This document shows positions 1 through 9,879 of a stretch of DNA of 64,000 nt, piece by piece. A program made the translations under genes and the position numbers. The notes below the pieces were generated by a model. The model was not told the DNA's origin, made no database searches, and saw only the letters and a program-made list of their open reading frames with translations. Source of the stretch: Heterohyrax brucei (Eukaryota; Chordata; Mammalia; Hyracoidea; Procaviidae); NCBI GenBank assembly GCA_028571685.1, contig CM053143.1:10159501-10223500 (forward strand), given 5' to 3'. Every line of letters starts with the position of its first letter. Position 1 is the first letter of the stretch.

Positions 1-1289
1 TCCATTTTGAGTTAGTTTTTGTGTAAGGTGTGAAATATGGGTCTTATTTCAGTTTTTTGTAGATGGATATCTGATTTTGTCAATGTCATTTGTTAAAGAG
101 ACTGCTTTTATCCCACTTTACAGTCTTACGGGCCTTGTTGAGTATTAGCTGTTCATAAGACAATGGTGATATTTCTGGTGTCTCAGTTCTGTTTCATTGG
201 TCTATATGTCTATTTTTCTTCCAATGCCAGACTGTTTTCCCTATAGTGGTAGTGTAGTGGGTTCTAACATTGGGTAGTGTGAGGCCTCCCACTGTGTTCC
301 TCTTCTTCAGTAATGCTTTACTTATCCAGGATGTCTTCCCTTTCTGAAAAAAAGTTAGTGATTTGTTTCTCTACACCATTAAAAAATGACACTGGTATTT
401 GTATTGGGATTGCACTGCATGTGTAGATGGCTTGGGTAAAATAGACAATTTCACAACACTAAGTCTTGGCTTGGCAAGTCTTCCTATACATGAGCAGGGT
501 AGGTTTCTCAACTTATGTAAGTCTCTTTAGATTTCTTGCAGTGAGGTCTTGTAATTCTCTGTTCAAGTCTCTTGGTTCTCTGGTTAGAATGATTTCTAGG
601 TATTTTATATTCTTGGGGGCTAGACTAAATGGTATTGATTTGGTGATTTCCTCTTCAATGATCTCTGTTGGTGTAAAGTAACCCTGCTGTTTTGTTTATG
701 TTTATCTCACACCTTGATACTTAGCTAAACTCTTCCATTAGGTCCATTAGTTTATTTATGGATTTTTTAGGGCTTTCTATATGTAAGATCATAGCATCTG
801 CAAATAGGGGTACTTTTACTTCTTCTTGACTGGTGTGGTTGCCTTTATTTCTTTGTCTCGTCAGATTACTCTGGCAGAATCTCTAGCACAAATTTGAAAA
901 GAAGTTGTGACACTGGGCATCCTTGCCTGGTTCCCATTCTCAGGGGAAATTCTTTCATTCTCTCTCCATTCAGGATGATGATGGCAGTCGGCCTGGAGTA
1001 GATCCTCCTTACTTCATTGAGGGATTTCCTTTCTATTCCTATTTTGCTGAGAAGTTTTAACATGAATGGGTATTGGACTTTGTCTAATGCCCCTTCTGCA
1101 TCAATTGATGAAATCAGGTGATTCTTATCCTTTGTGTTACTTATGAGGTGGATCACATTAATTGTTTTTCTGATATTGAACCAACCTTGCATCCCTGGTA
1201 TGAATCCTACTTGGTCATGATGAATTATTTTTGATATGTTGTTGAATTTTATTGGTTAGGATTTTGTTGAAGATTTTTGCATCTAGGTT
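1..1289 (-). mobile_element. L1-A segment 1: ORF2 RT domain and C-terminal region (broken)
   Basis: Minus-strand LINE-1 ORF2 sequence covering the reverse transcriptase palm and the region downstream of it. The open stretch 866-1192 reads like L1 RT, with an [12 protein letters not shown] motif (RT motif A region) and [13 protein letters not shown] (motif B region). Further downstream the catalytic FADD box is FADA at 795-806, so the second catalytic Asp is lost. Frames are broken throughout, so this is a dead copy. It runs off the left edge and stops at the chimeric LTR insertion. L1-B at 15540-16050 is a close paralogue and shows what the undisturbed sequence looks like. Confidence 0.93.
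1285..1289. repeat. Left target-site duplication (AGGTT) of chimeric LTR element
   Basis: AGGTT ends the left part of L1-A and recurs at 4845-4849 where L1-A resumes. The paralogous site in L1-B (about 16040-16050) has one copy of the equivalent sequence, so the repeat arose at insertion. Five base pairs is the usual duplication size for ERV-L/MaLR elements. Confidence 0.85.
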
Positions 1290-1815
1290 TGTTTTAGTTG
1301 GCTAGTGCTGCTCTAAGAGAAATACCACAGAGTGAATGGCTTCAACAAAGGAAAGTTTATTCTTACACAATCTGGTAGGCAACACGCCCAAATTCAGGAT
1401 GTCTGCTTCAGGGGAAGTCTCTCCTCCTTGTCGGGTCTGGAAGAAAGTCCTGTATTGTATCAGTCTTTGTCCAGGGAGTATCTTGGCCCAGGAACCTCAG
1501 GTCTGAAGGACTTGTTCTTCTCCTCGTACTGCTTTTTTTGATGATATGAGGTTGCAAATTCTCTGCTGGCTTCCCTTTCCTTTTATCTCTTGTAGGATGC
1601 AAGGACTAAGGGTAGGGCAAGACATACTCCAGTGAAATTCCCTCTACAGTAGAGAAGGGAGGTGATCCTATGAAGGGATTTACAGTCCCACCCTAATCCT
1701 TTAACATACAGCACAGGAAAATCACAAAATGGAGAACAATCATAAAATAGTGAGAATCATGGCCCAGCCACATGACTATACTTATTTTGAGGGGAATACA
1801 ATTCATTCTATGACA
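1290..1815 (-). mobile_element. MaLR-type LTR (antisense), left end of chimeric element
   Basis: A 526-bp LTR, read on the minus strand, starting TGTCATAGAATGAATTG and ending CTAAAACA. It matches the LTRs at 42195-42725, 45300-45793, 48464-49151 and 60755-61276. Those share a start like TGTCATGGATTGAATTG, an internal AATAAA-type signal near the 3' end and TG...CA ends. This layout is that of ERVL-MaLR (MLT1/MST/THE1-like) LTRs. The exact subfamily cannot be named without a library search. Confidence 0.85.
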
Positions 1816-2402
1816 TACCACCCTTTGGCACCCCCAAATCACATCTTTGAAATTTGTAACACATTCACTCCATATGATAAAAGTCTTAAATCAGTTCCAA
1901 GTCCAAAATTCAAAAATTTATTTACATCTATGAAACCTAGAACACAAGCTGTCTGCTTCTAAAGATACAATGGCAGAACAGGCACAAGTTAGACATTCCA
2001 TTACAAATGGAAGAAATTGTAGAGAAACAAGGCATTAACGGGCAATAGGCAAGTCAGCAGAACTCATTACATTAGCCCTCAAAGTTTTGAAAATAATCTT
2101 CCACTTTCTGAGACATTCTACACAATGGCGCAGCCCTCCAGACTCTAAGTATTGGCCATACTCTGGATTCTGAGTGGAGGCCTCCAGCCCTGTACTACCA
2201 CTCTGCCTTCAAGGCCCACTTGGACAGAAACTCTGCCCCATTGGCTTTAGGTGCACCCTAAGCCTAAGGGAGTGGCAATTCTACCCTTACAAACACGGGA
2301 TGCCATCGTGTCACCCTTTCAAACTCCTGAGGTCATGGCCATACCTTTTGAGACTCAGGCAGCTCAGCTTCTCTCGCTCTTTGTCTCCAGCTTCTGCTTC
2401 CT
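1816..2402 (-). mobile_element. MaLR interior, 3' part (antisense)
   Basis: Follows the LTR directly, beginning with a purine-rich tract on the minus strand (complement of CCACCCTTTGGCACCCC, the polypurine tract). It aligns by eye with 42726-43290 of the MaLR provirus. Homology stops near 2402, inside sequence equivalent to 43283. MaLR interiors are non-coding remnants, and the open frames here are chance. Confidence 0.8.
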
Positions 2403-2407
2403 ATGGC
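2399..2407. other. Breakpoint between MaLR interior and ERV-L pol
   Basis: MaLR homology ends and ERV-L homology (to about 8080 of the minus-strand provirus) begins within a few bases around CCTAT. Both parental sequences carry a short CTAT match there. This looks like an end-joining junction with about 4-5 bp microhomology. The exact base cannot be fixed without alignment. Confidence 0.6.
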
Positions 2408-3975
2408 CTCATGGGGAGTTCCTTATGGCCAGCTGACCAAGGAAGAAAAAACATGTGCCTGGTTTACAGATGGTTCTGTGCAATATGCTGGCACCACTCA
2501 GAAGTGGACAGCAGCAGTAATATAGCACCATTCTGGGACCTTCCTGAAAGACAGTAGTGAAAGCAAATCCTCCCAATGGGAAGAACTTCAAGCAGAGAAT
2601 CTGGTTGTTCACTTTACTTGGAAAGAGAAATGACCAGATGTGTGGCTGTATACTGATTTATGGGCTGTGGCAAACAGCTTGGCCAGTTGGTCAGGGACTT
2701 GGAAGGAACATGATTAGATGATTGGAGACAAGAATTTATGGGGAAGAGGTATGTGGATAGACCTCTATGAATGGGTCAAAGAAGAGAAGATATTTGTGTC
2801 TCATGTAAATGCTCATCAAAGAGTGCCCTAAGCAGAGGATGAGTTTAACAATCAAGTGGATAAGATGACACGTTCTGTGGGAATAAATCATCTTCTTTTC
2901 CTGGCTACCCTAGTCATTGCTCAATGGGCTCATGAACAGTGTCCACAGTGGCAGGGACAGTAGTTATGCATGGATCCAGCAACATGGACTGCCGCTCACC
3001 AAGGCTGACTTGGCCGCAGCCACTGCTGTGTGGCCAGTCTGTCAGCAGCAGAGACCAACACTGAGACCTTGATGCAGCACTATTCCTCGAGGTGATCAGC
3101 CAGCAACCTGGTGGCAAGTTGATTACACTGGACTACTTCCATCATGGAAAGGAAAGCATTTTGTCCTTAGTGGAATAGGTACTTACCCTGGATATGTATT
3201 TGCCTTCCCAGCATGACATGCTTCTGCCAAAATTACCATCCATGGAATTATAGAATGCCTTATCCATAGTCATGGTATCACACACAGCATTGCTTCTGAT
3301 CAAGGGACTCACTTCACAGCAAATGAAGTACAGCAGTGGACCCATGCTCATGGAATTCACTGGTCCTACCATGTTTCCTATCATCCTGAAGCAGCTGGCT
3401 TGGCAGAACAGTGGAATGGCCTCCTGAAGACACAATTACACTGCCAGCTAGGTGGCAATACCTTGCAGGATTGGGGAAATGTTCTCCAGGAGGCTGTATA
3501 TACTCTAAATCAGCATCCAATATGTGGCATTGTTTCTCCTACAGCCAGGATTCATGGTTCCAGGAATCAAGGAAACAGAAATGGCACCACTCCCTGTTAC
3601 CCCTGGTGACCCACTTTCAAGATTTTTGCTTCCTGTCCCCATGACCTTATGTTCTGCAGGCCTAAATGTCTCAGTTCCAAAGGGAGGAATGCTGCCACCT
3701 GGAGAAACATCAACGATTGCCCTGAACTGGAAGCTAAAATTGCCACCAGGCCATTTGGGGCTCCTTACGCCTCTGGATCAACAGACAAAGAAGGGAGTTA
3801 CAACACTGTCTAGTATGACTGATCCTGACTATGAAGATGAAATTGGACTGACATTACATAATGGAGGTAAAGAAGAGTATGTTTGGAATGCAGGAGATCC
3901 CTTAGGATGCCTCCTAGTCCTGTGATTAAGGTCGGCAGAAAACTACAGCAACCCAATTCCAAAATGACTGCTAAT
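2403..3975 (+). pseudogene. pol: ERV-L pol remnant: RNase H, integrase, dUTPase
   Basis: Plus-strand class III (ERV-L) pol from the start of RNase H to the natural end of pol. A TDGSVQYAG motif near 2480 marks the first RNase H Asp. Integrase follows (WWQVDY near 3110; SDQGTHFTANEVQQW near 3300). A dUTPase domain ends the protein (AGLN near 3660, PPGHLGLL near 3750, DYEDEIGL near 3830, GDPLG near 3895). Unlike the provirus at 5490-12154, the RNase H Asp in QVDKMT is kept here. Many frameshifts and stops make it non-functional, and it is older or faster decayed than that copy. Confidence 0.9.
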
Positions 3976-4332
3976 AGCCCAGACCCTACAGGAATGAAGG
4001 CTTGGGTCACCTCACAGGCAAGGAGCCACGACCAACTGAGGTACTTGCTGAGGGCAAAAGGAATACAGAATGGGTTGTAGAAGAAGGTAGTTCTAAATAT
4101 TGGTTACTGCCACCTGACCAGTTGCAAAAACGAGGACTGTAATTGTTATGGGTACTTCTGCTTTGTATGTGTGTATCAGATATTTTGTTTACTTATGAAA
4201 CATAAGACGTAAATGAGCTAATGCATTTTCAGTTGTACATATGTTAGTTATGTCATGTCAGATGTAAGTAAGATTTTGTAATTGTATTCCCTCAGAGACT
4301 ATAGATGGTAAGATGAGATGTGTGCCAAGTTG

Positions 4333-4345
4333 ACAAGGGGTGGAC
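4333..4345 (+). promoter_or_regulatory. ERV-L polypurine tract
   Basis: Purine-rich ACAAGGGGTGGAC lies immediately before the LTR start TGTGGTGG. In retroviruses this primes plus-strand DNA. The same tract precedes the 3' LTR of the minus-strand provirus at 6130-6147. Confidence 0.75.
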
Positions 4346-4844
4346 TGTGGTGGTCAGGATTATGCCAACTTTGTTACTCCATGTTTGGCTGCTGTATCAA
4401 GTGGTAGGGTGGGGCTTGTGGTGGCTTCCCGCCCCTCAGGTCTCATCTCTCCACCTTCCACCACTTACTGCTGATCTGCTCATGTAGCCAACAGCTCCTG
4501 CTCTCTTCTGGCATCTGGTTCCTGGACTTGAACTAGCAGCTGTTGGATTCATAAACCCTTATAACCAGCACTTGAGAGTCCTGTTCCCTAACCTGCCAAT
4601 CCTGGGTTAGGCAGCCTCTGCAGCCTCTGCAGCTCCATCTGCTGCACAATCAGTGATCCAGAACTCTAGTCTCTGACCTGCTGACCTCAGGTTCACCAGC
4701 TCCCATGGCCCTGTGAGGCTTGTGCCAGGACTTGGGATGTTCAGCTTCTGCAATTGCGTGAGCTGTTTCCTTATACATAAATCTTTCCTTGTACATACAT
4801 ACATGTTATTGGTTTTCCTTCCTTAGAAAACCCAGCCTAAGACA
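4346..4844 (+). mobile_element. ERV-L LTR (3'), right end of chimeric element
   Basis: A 499-bp LTR, TGTGGTGGTCAGG to CCTAAGACA, in the same orientation as the pol remnant and homologous to the two LTRs of the provirus at 5490-12154. It ends exactly at the duplication AGGTT. The middle carries a degenerate CTGCAGC-rich tandem stretch (about 4610-4650) where the provirus LTR has its 46-bp repeat. Confidence 0.9.
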
Positions 4845-5489
4845 AGGTTCATGAGTGATACTGGTCTGTAATTTTCTTATTTTGTGGGATTTTCCCTGGC
4901 TTTGGAGTCAGTGTTACGCTGGCTTCATAGAATGAATCTGAGGATGCTCCATCCTTTTTCTATGCTGTGAAATAGCTTCAGTAGTATTGGAATTAACTGC
5001 TCTCTAAAAGTTTGGTAGAATTCTCTGGTGAAACTGTCTGGGACAGGATTTTTTTGGTTGGTAGGTTTTTGATTACCTTTTCAATCTCTTCTTTTGTGAT
5101 AGGTTTATTAAGTTGTTCTACTTCTTGTGATAATTTTGAGAGGTGATGTGACTCTAGAAATCTGTTATAATTTTTCATAATATTCTGTTATGATACTTTT
5201 AATTTTGGTTGGGTCTGTTATGACTTCCCCTTCTCATCAATTATTCAGGCTACTTTTTTCCTCTCCTGGTTTTCTTTCATGAGTTTAGACAATGGTTTAA
5301 CAGTTTTGTTGGTCTTTTCAAAGAACCAGCTTTTGGTTTTGTCAATTTTTTCATGTGTTCTTCTATTCTCTAATTCATTTAGTTCTGCTCTGATTATTAC
5401 AACCTATTTTCTTCTGGTACCCAAAGAGTTTTTTTCTTGTTTTCTTTTTACTTGTTCAAGTTGTAGGGGTGATTCTTTGGTTTGGGACC
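4845..5489 (-). mobile_element. L1-A segment 2: ORF2 region upstream of RT
   Basis: L1-A resumes after the chimeric insertion. The minus-strand frame 4993-5178 contains [17 protein letters not shown], the conserved stretch just before the L1 RT domain. The segment ends at the ERV-L insertion with GGACC (5485-5489). Matches L1-B 16040-16735. Confidence 0.9.
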
Positions 5490-6129
5490 TGTCTGAGGCT
5501 GGGTTTTCTAGGGAAGCAAAACCAGTAACACGTGTAGGTACAAGGGAAGATTTATAATAGATAGATAGATAGATAGATACAGATATAGGAAACAGCTCAT
5601 GTAATCACAGAAGCTGAATGTCCCAAGCTCTGGCACAAGCCTCTCATGGCCACAGAAGCTGAGGAATCCAAGGTCAGCAAGTCAGAGACCAGAGTTCTAG
5701 ATCACCGGTTGTGCAGGTCAGTGGATCCCAAGCTAGGGGGGAGATGAAGCGACAGAGGCTGGCGAACCCAGGATCAGCAGGTCAGGGAGCAGGCGCGGCA
5801 GAGGCTAACGAACCCAGGATCCGCAGGTCAGGGAAAAGGAGCGGCAGAGGCTGGCGAACCCAGGATCGGCAGGTCAGGGAGCAGGACTCTCAAGTGCTGA
5901 CTGTAAGGACTGATGAGTCCAACAGCTGCTAGTTCAAGTCCCGGAACCAGACGCTGGAAGAAGAGAGCAGGAGCTCCTGGCCACGTGAGCGATCAGCCGC
6001 CGTACTAAAAGGTCATGAGATGAGAGTCGAGGGGCAGGGAGCCACCACAAACCCCGCCCTGCCACTTAATACAGCAGCCAAATATGGAGTAGCCAAGTTG
6101 ACACAGTTGACATAATCCTGACTACCACA
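5490..6129 (-). mobile_element. ERV-L 3' LTR of the provirus
   Basis: A 640-bp LTR with TG...CA ends on the minus strand. It is about 105 bp longer than its partner at 11620-12154, mostly because a 46-bp unit is present three times instead of once (5749-5885). A short GATA microsatellite (5557-5578) is also one unit longer here. Confidence 0.93.
5749..5885. repeat. Tandem 46-bp repeat in ERV-L LTR (3 units)
   Basis: Three adjacent units sharing CAGAGGCTGGCGAACCCAGG and GGTCAGGGAGCAG. The middle unit is the most diverged. The partner LTR has one unit at about 11876-11921. The unit lies in the U3-like part, where repeat number commonly varies among LTR copies. Confidence 0.85.
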
Positions 6130-6147
6130 GTGCACCCCTTGTCAACC
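6130..6147 (-). promoter_or_regulatory. ERV-L polypurine tract of the provirus
   Basis: On the minus strand GGTTGACAAGGGGTGCAC abuts the 3' LTR start TGTGGTAG. It is the expected plus-strand primer site and matches 4333-4345. Confidence 0.75.
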
Positions 6148-6338
6148 TGGCATCTGCACACATCTCACCTTACCATGCACAGTCTCTGAAGGAGTACAAA
6201 GTCATACTTATGTCAACATGCTATAACTAACACATGTACAACTGAAAATGCATTAGTCCATTTACATATTATGTTTCATAAGTAAACAAAATATCCAATA
6301 CACACATACAAAGCAGGAATACTCAGCAATTACAGTCC

Positions 6339-6509
6339 TCATTTCTGCAACTGGTCACGTGGCCGTAACTGACATTTAGAACTACCTTCTTCTACAACCC
6401 ATTCTGTATTCCCTTTGCCCTCAGGAAGAACCTCAGCTGGTCGTGGTTCCTTGCCTGGTGAGGTGACCCAAACCTTCATTCCTGAAGGGTCTGGGCTATT
6501 ATCACTCAT
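6339..6509 (-). CDS. Small ORF overlapping the pol stop (56 codons), ERV-L
   Basis: A 56-codon frame starts with an ATG that overlaps the pol stop as ATGA (pol ends at 6506, ATG at 6509-6507). It starts MSDNSPDPSGMKVW and ends RDQLQK. The plus-strand ERV-L copy has the same ATGA overlap and clearly the same peptide (near 3972-4140), broken there by a one-base deletion. Keeping the frame in two copies suggests the ancestor translated it, either by reinitiation or by a frameshift from pol. No domain is recognised. It could equally be the old pol C-terminus put out of frame by a shared ancestral mutation. Confidence 0.45.
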   Translation of the reverse strand: MSDNSPDPSGMKVWVTSPGKEPRPAEVLPEGKGNTEWVVEEGSSKCQLRPRDQLQK

Positions 6510-7693
6510 TTTGGAGTTGGGTTGCTGTAGTTTTCCACGACCTTAATCACAGGATATGGTAGTACTAGGAGGCGTCCTAAGGGATCTCCTGCATTCCAGA
6601 CATACTCTTTTTTACTTCTGTTATGTAATGTCAATCCAATTTCATCTTCATAGTCAAGATAAGTCACACCAGCCAGTATTGTAACTCCCTTCCTTGTCTG
6701 TTGATCCAGAGGTACAAGAAGCCCCAAATGGCCCGGTGGCAATTTTAGCTTCCAGTTCAGTGGAATCGTTGATGTTTCTCCAGGTGGCAGCATTCCTCCC
6801 TTCGGAAATAAGACATTTAATCCTGCAGAACATAAGATCATGGGGACAGGAAGCAAAAATCTTCCAAGTGGGTCACTAGGGGTAACAGTGAGTGGTGCCA
6901 CTCCCATTTCCACCCCTTGATTCCTGGACCCATGAATCCTGGCAATAGGAGAAACAGTACTGTATATTGGATGCTGGTTTAGAGCATACACAGCCTCCTG
7001 GAGAACACTTTCCCAACTCTGCAAGGTAGTGCCACCTAGCTGGCAGAGTAATTGTGCCTTCAGGAGACCATTCCATTGTTCTATCAAGCCAGCAGCTTCA
7101 GGATGATAGGGAACATGGTAAGACCAGTGAATTCCGTGAGCATGGGCCCACTGCTGTACTTCATTTGCTGTAAAATGAGTCCCTTGATCAGAGGCAATGC
7201 TGTGTGGGATTCCATGACGGTGGATGGGGCATTCTGTATGTCCACTGATGGTAGTTTTGGCAGAAGCACGTCGTGCAGGGTAGACAAATCCATACCCAGA
7301 GTAAGTATCTATCACAGTAAGGACAAAATGCTTTCCTTTCCATGATGGAAGTGGTCCAATGTAATCAACTTGCCACCAGGTTGCCGTCTGATCACCTCGA
7401 GGAACAGTACCATATCGAGGACTCAGTGTTGGTCTCTGCTGCTGGCAGATTGGGCACTCATCAGTGGCTGTAGCCAAGTCAGCCTTGGTGAGTTGGAGAC
7501 CATGTTGCTGGGCCCATGCATAACCACTGTCCCTGCTACCATGACCACTTTTTTCATGGGCCCACTGAGCAATGACAGGGATAGCTGGAGAAAAAGGATG
7601 ACTGGTTCCCACAGAATGGGTCATCCTACCCACTTGATTGTTAGACTCATCCTCTGCTGAGGTTACTCTTTGATGAGCATTCACATGAGACAA
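6506..7693 (-). pseudogene. pol: ERV-L pol 3' part: end of RNase H, integrase, dUTPase (395 codons open)
   Basis: The longest open frame in the window. It enters at the end of RNase H (HVNAHQ). The following conserved QVD motif reads QVG, so a likely catalytic Asp is gone. Integrase begins with an HHCC zinc site (WAHEKSGH, then CPIC), then the core Asp in WWQVDYIGP, Asp in SDQGTHF, and Glu 35 residues later in GLIEQWN (DD35E). The dUTPase motifs follow: AGLN, PPGHLGLLVPL, DYEDEIGLTLHN and GDPLGRLL. The chance first Met is not a real start; in the virus this would be cleaved from Gag-Pro-Pol. Open, but unlikely to be expressed alone. Confidence 0.92.
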
Positions 7694-7985
7694 ATATTTT
7701 CACTTCTTTGGCTCATTCAGAGAGGTTTATCCACATACCTCTCCCCCATAAATCCTTGTCTCCAATCTTCCAATCATGTTTCTTCCAAGTTCCTGACCAA
7801 CTGGCCAAGCCATTGGCCACAGCCTATGAATCAGTATACAGCCGCACATCTGGCCACTTCTCCTTCCAAGCAAAGTGAACAACCATATGCACTGCTTGAA
7901 GTTCTGCCCACTGGGAGGATTTGCTTTTACCACTGTCCTTGAGGGAGTTCCCAGAAAGGGGCTGTAGTGCTGCTGCTGTCCACTT
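7694..7985 (-). pseudogene. pol: ERV-L RNase H middle part, frameshifted
   Basis: Links the RT/RNase H frame (ending at a stop at 7986) to the integrase frame. It aligns with 2500-2790 of the plus-strand copy, and both are broken. At least one stop and a frameshift separate the two long pol frames. Confidence 0.75.
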
Positions 7986-9095
7986 TCAAGTGGTGCCAGT
8001 ATATCGCACAGAACCATCTGTAAACCAAGCACGAGTTTTCTCTGCCTCGGTCAGCTGGTCATAACGAATTCCCCATGAGGTTATAGGTGCAAACTGGGAG
8101 ACAGGAGGTAATGTTATAGGAGTGGAGACCATGGGCATTTGGGCCACTTCCTCATGCAATTTACTTGTGCCTTCAGGTCCTGCACGGGCCCGATCTCGTA
8201 TATACCACTTCCATTTAATGATGGAGTGCTGCTGTGCTCGTCCGACTTTATGACTCTGTGGGTCAGACAATACCCAGTTCATGATAGGCAGCTCAGGACG
8301 CATGGTGACCTGGTGTCCCATGGTTAAGCATTCAGTCTCTACTAAGGCCCAGTAACAAGCCAAAACTTGTTTTTCAAAAGGAGAGTAGTTATCTACAGAG
8401 GATGGCAGAGCTTTGCTCCAAAATCCTAAAGGTCTGTGCTGTGATTCGCCAATAGGGGCCTGCCAAAGACTCCAAACAGCATCTCTATCTGCCACTGACA
8501 CCTCAAGCACCACTGAATCAGCTGGATCATATGGCCCAAGTGGCAGGGCATTCTGCACAGCAGCCTGAACCTGTTGCAGAGCCTTCTCCCGTTCTGGGCC
8601 CCACTCAAAAGTGGCAGCCTTTCGAGTCACATGATAAATAGGCTGAAGTAGCACACCCAGATGAGGAATATGTTGCCTCCGAAATCCAAAGAGACCCATT
8701 AGGCGCTGTTCTTCTTTTTTAGTTGTCGGAGCAGCCGGGTGCAATAACTTATCCTTCACTTTAGAAGGGATATTGCGACATGCCCCACACCATTGGACCC
8801 CTAGGAATTTCACTGAGTTGGAAGGTGCCTGAATTTTTGTGGGATTAATTTCCCACCCGCTAGCACACAAATGTTTAACTAATAAGTCCAGAGTCACTGA
8901 TATTTCTCCCTTACTAGGTCCAATCAGCATAATGTCATCTATGTAATGGACCAGTGTCACATCTTGTGGAAGAGAGAAGCAATCAAGGTCCCTGTGGGCT
9001 AAATTATGACATAGGGCTGGAGAGTTAATGTAGCCCTGAGGTAGGCAAGTGAAAGTGTATTGTTGGCCTTGCCAGGTGAATGCAAACTGCTTCTA
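7986..9095 (-). pseudogene. pol: ERV-L reverse transcriptase and start of RNase H
   Basis: Open from just after a stop near 9096 down to 7986. The RT catalytic box YIDD is intact at 8934-8945 (context VHYIDDIML). The thumb/connection region follows, then RNase H begins with [10 protein letters not shown]. The frame ends in a stop soon after GTT. The stop near 9096 interrupts the RT palm before [12 protein letters not shown]. Confidence 0.9.
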
Positions 9096-9560
9096 GTGGT
9101 CCTTGGAAACATGTATGGAGAAGAAAGCATTAGTCAGATCAATAGCTGCATACCAAGTACCAGGAGATGTATTAATTTGCTCAAGCAGTGAAACTACATC
9201 TGGAACAGCAGCTGCAATGGGGGTTACCACCTCATTAAGTTTGCAATAATCTACTGTCATTCTCCAAGATCCATCCGTTTTTTCACACGGGTCAAATGGG
9301 CAAATTGAATGGGGATGTGGTGGGAATCACCACCCCTGCGTCCTTCAAGTCCTTAATGGTAGCAGTAATTTCAGCAATCCCTCCGGGAATACGGTATTGC
9401 TTTTGGTTCACTATTTTCCTAGGCAGTGACAGTTTTAGCGGCTTCCATTTGGCTCTTCCCACCCTAATAGCTCTCACTCCACTTGTCAGGGATCCAATGT
9501 GAGAGTTCTACTAATTGCTGAGTATATCTATTCCAACTATGCATTCTGGAACTGGGGAAA
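9096..9560 (-). pseudogene. pol: ERV-L RT N-terminal part, broken
   Basis: Minus-strand RT fingers region. An open piece at 9292-9477 contains KQYRIPGGIAEITATIKDL and FNLPI, typical of the beginning of retroviral RT. It is shifted relative to the downstream RT frame. Confidence 0.75.
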
Positions 9561-9861
9561 TCATTACAGGATGGGTTCAGGGACCCACTGGACCCACTGT
9601 GAGATGAACATGAGCCAAGACTCCATCAATAACCTGACCTCCATATGCCCCCACTCTGACCGGTGGTCCACAGTGACGTTTTGGGTCTCCTGGAATTAAT
9701 GTCAGTTCAGAGCCAGTATCCAGTAGTCCCCAAAAAGTCTGATTATTTCCTTTTCCCCAGTGAACAGTCACTCTCGTAAAAGGCCGCAGATCCCTTTGGG
9801 GATGGGCAGGAGAAAGATTAACAGTATAAATTTTTGGCAGGGTATCAGAATTCTTCCTCAA
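9561..9861 (-). pseudogene. pro: ERV-L aspartic protease
   Basis: Open piece 9577-9861 with the active-site box LLDTGSELT (DTGS at 9709-9720). This is the retroviral pepsin-like half-protease that cleaves Gag-Pol. It ends at a stop before RT, so an uninterrupted Pro-Pol is no longer made. Confidence 0.85.
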
Positions 9862-9879
9862 AGGGACCTGGCCTCCCCT

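Larger units (their letters stand above)
1290..4844. mobile_element. Chimeric LTR element: antisense MaLR 3' half joined to sense ERV-L 3' half
   Basis: A 3555-bp insertion in L1-A, bounded by the duplication AGGTT. The left part is a MaLR 3' LTR plus adjoining interior in antisense orientation. The right part is ERV-L pol (RNase H, integrase, dUTPase) plus 3' LTR in sense orientation. The two U5 ends face outward and have nearly the same terminal 8 bases (TGTTTTAG on the left, complement TGTCTTAG on the right). No ERV-L 5' LTR and no second MaLR LTR is present. Neither family alone gives this structure. Confidence 0.8.

Noticed and set aside
2174-2557. 127-codon open frame on the plus strand
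   Set aside because: It crosses the MaLR/ERV-L junction and matches no protein; the true ERV-L frame here is different.
3142-3520. Minus-strand frames opposite the integrase
   Set aside because: Mirror frames of the ERV-L integrase on the plus strand; similar mirrors occur opposite the provirus at 7052-7345.
6130-6505. Possible env gene between pol and 3' LTR
   Set aside because: Only about 375 bp, with the small 56-codon frame and the polypurine tract; ERV-L elements lack env.
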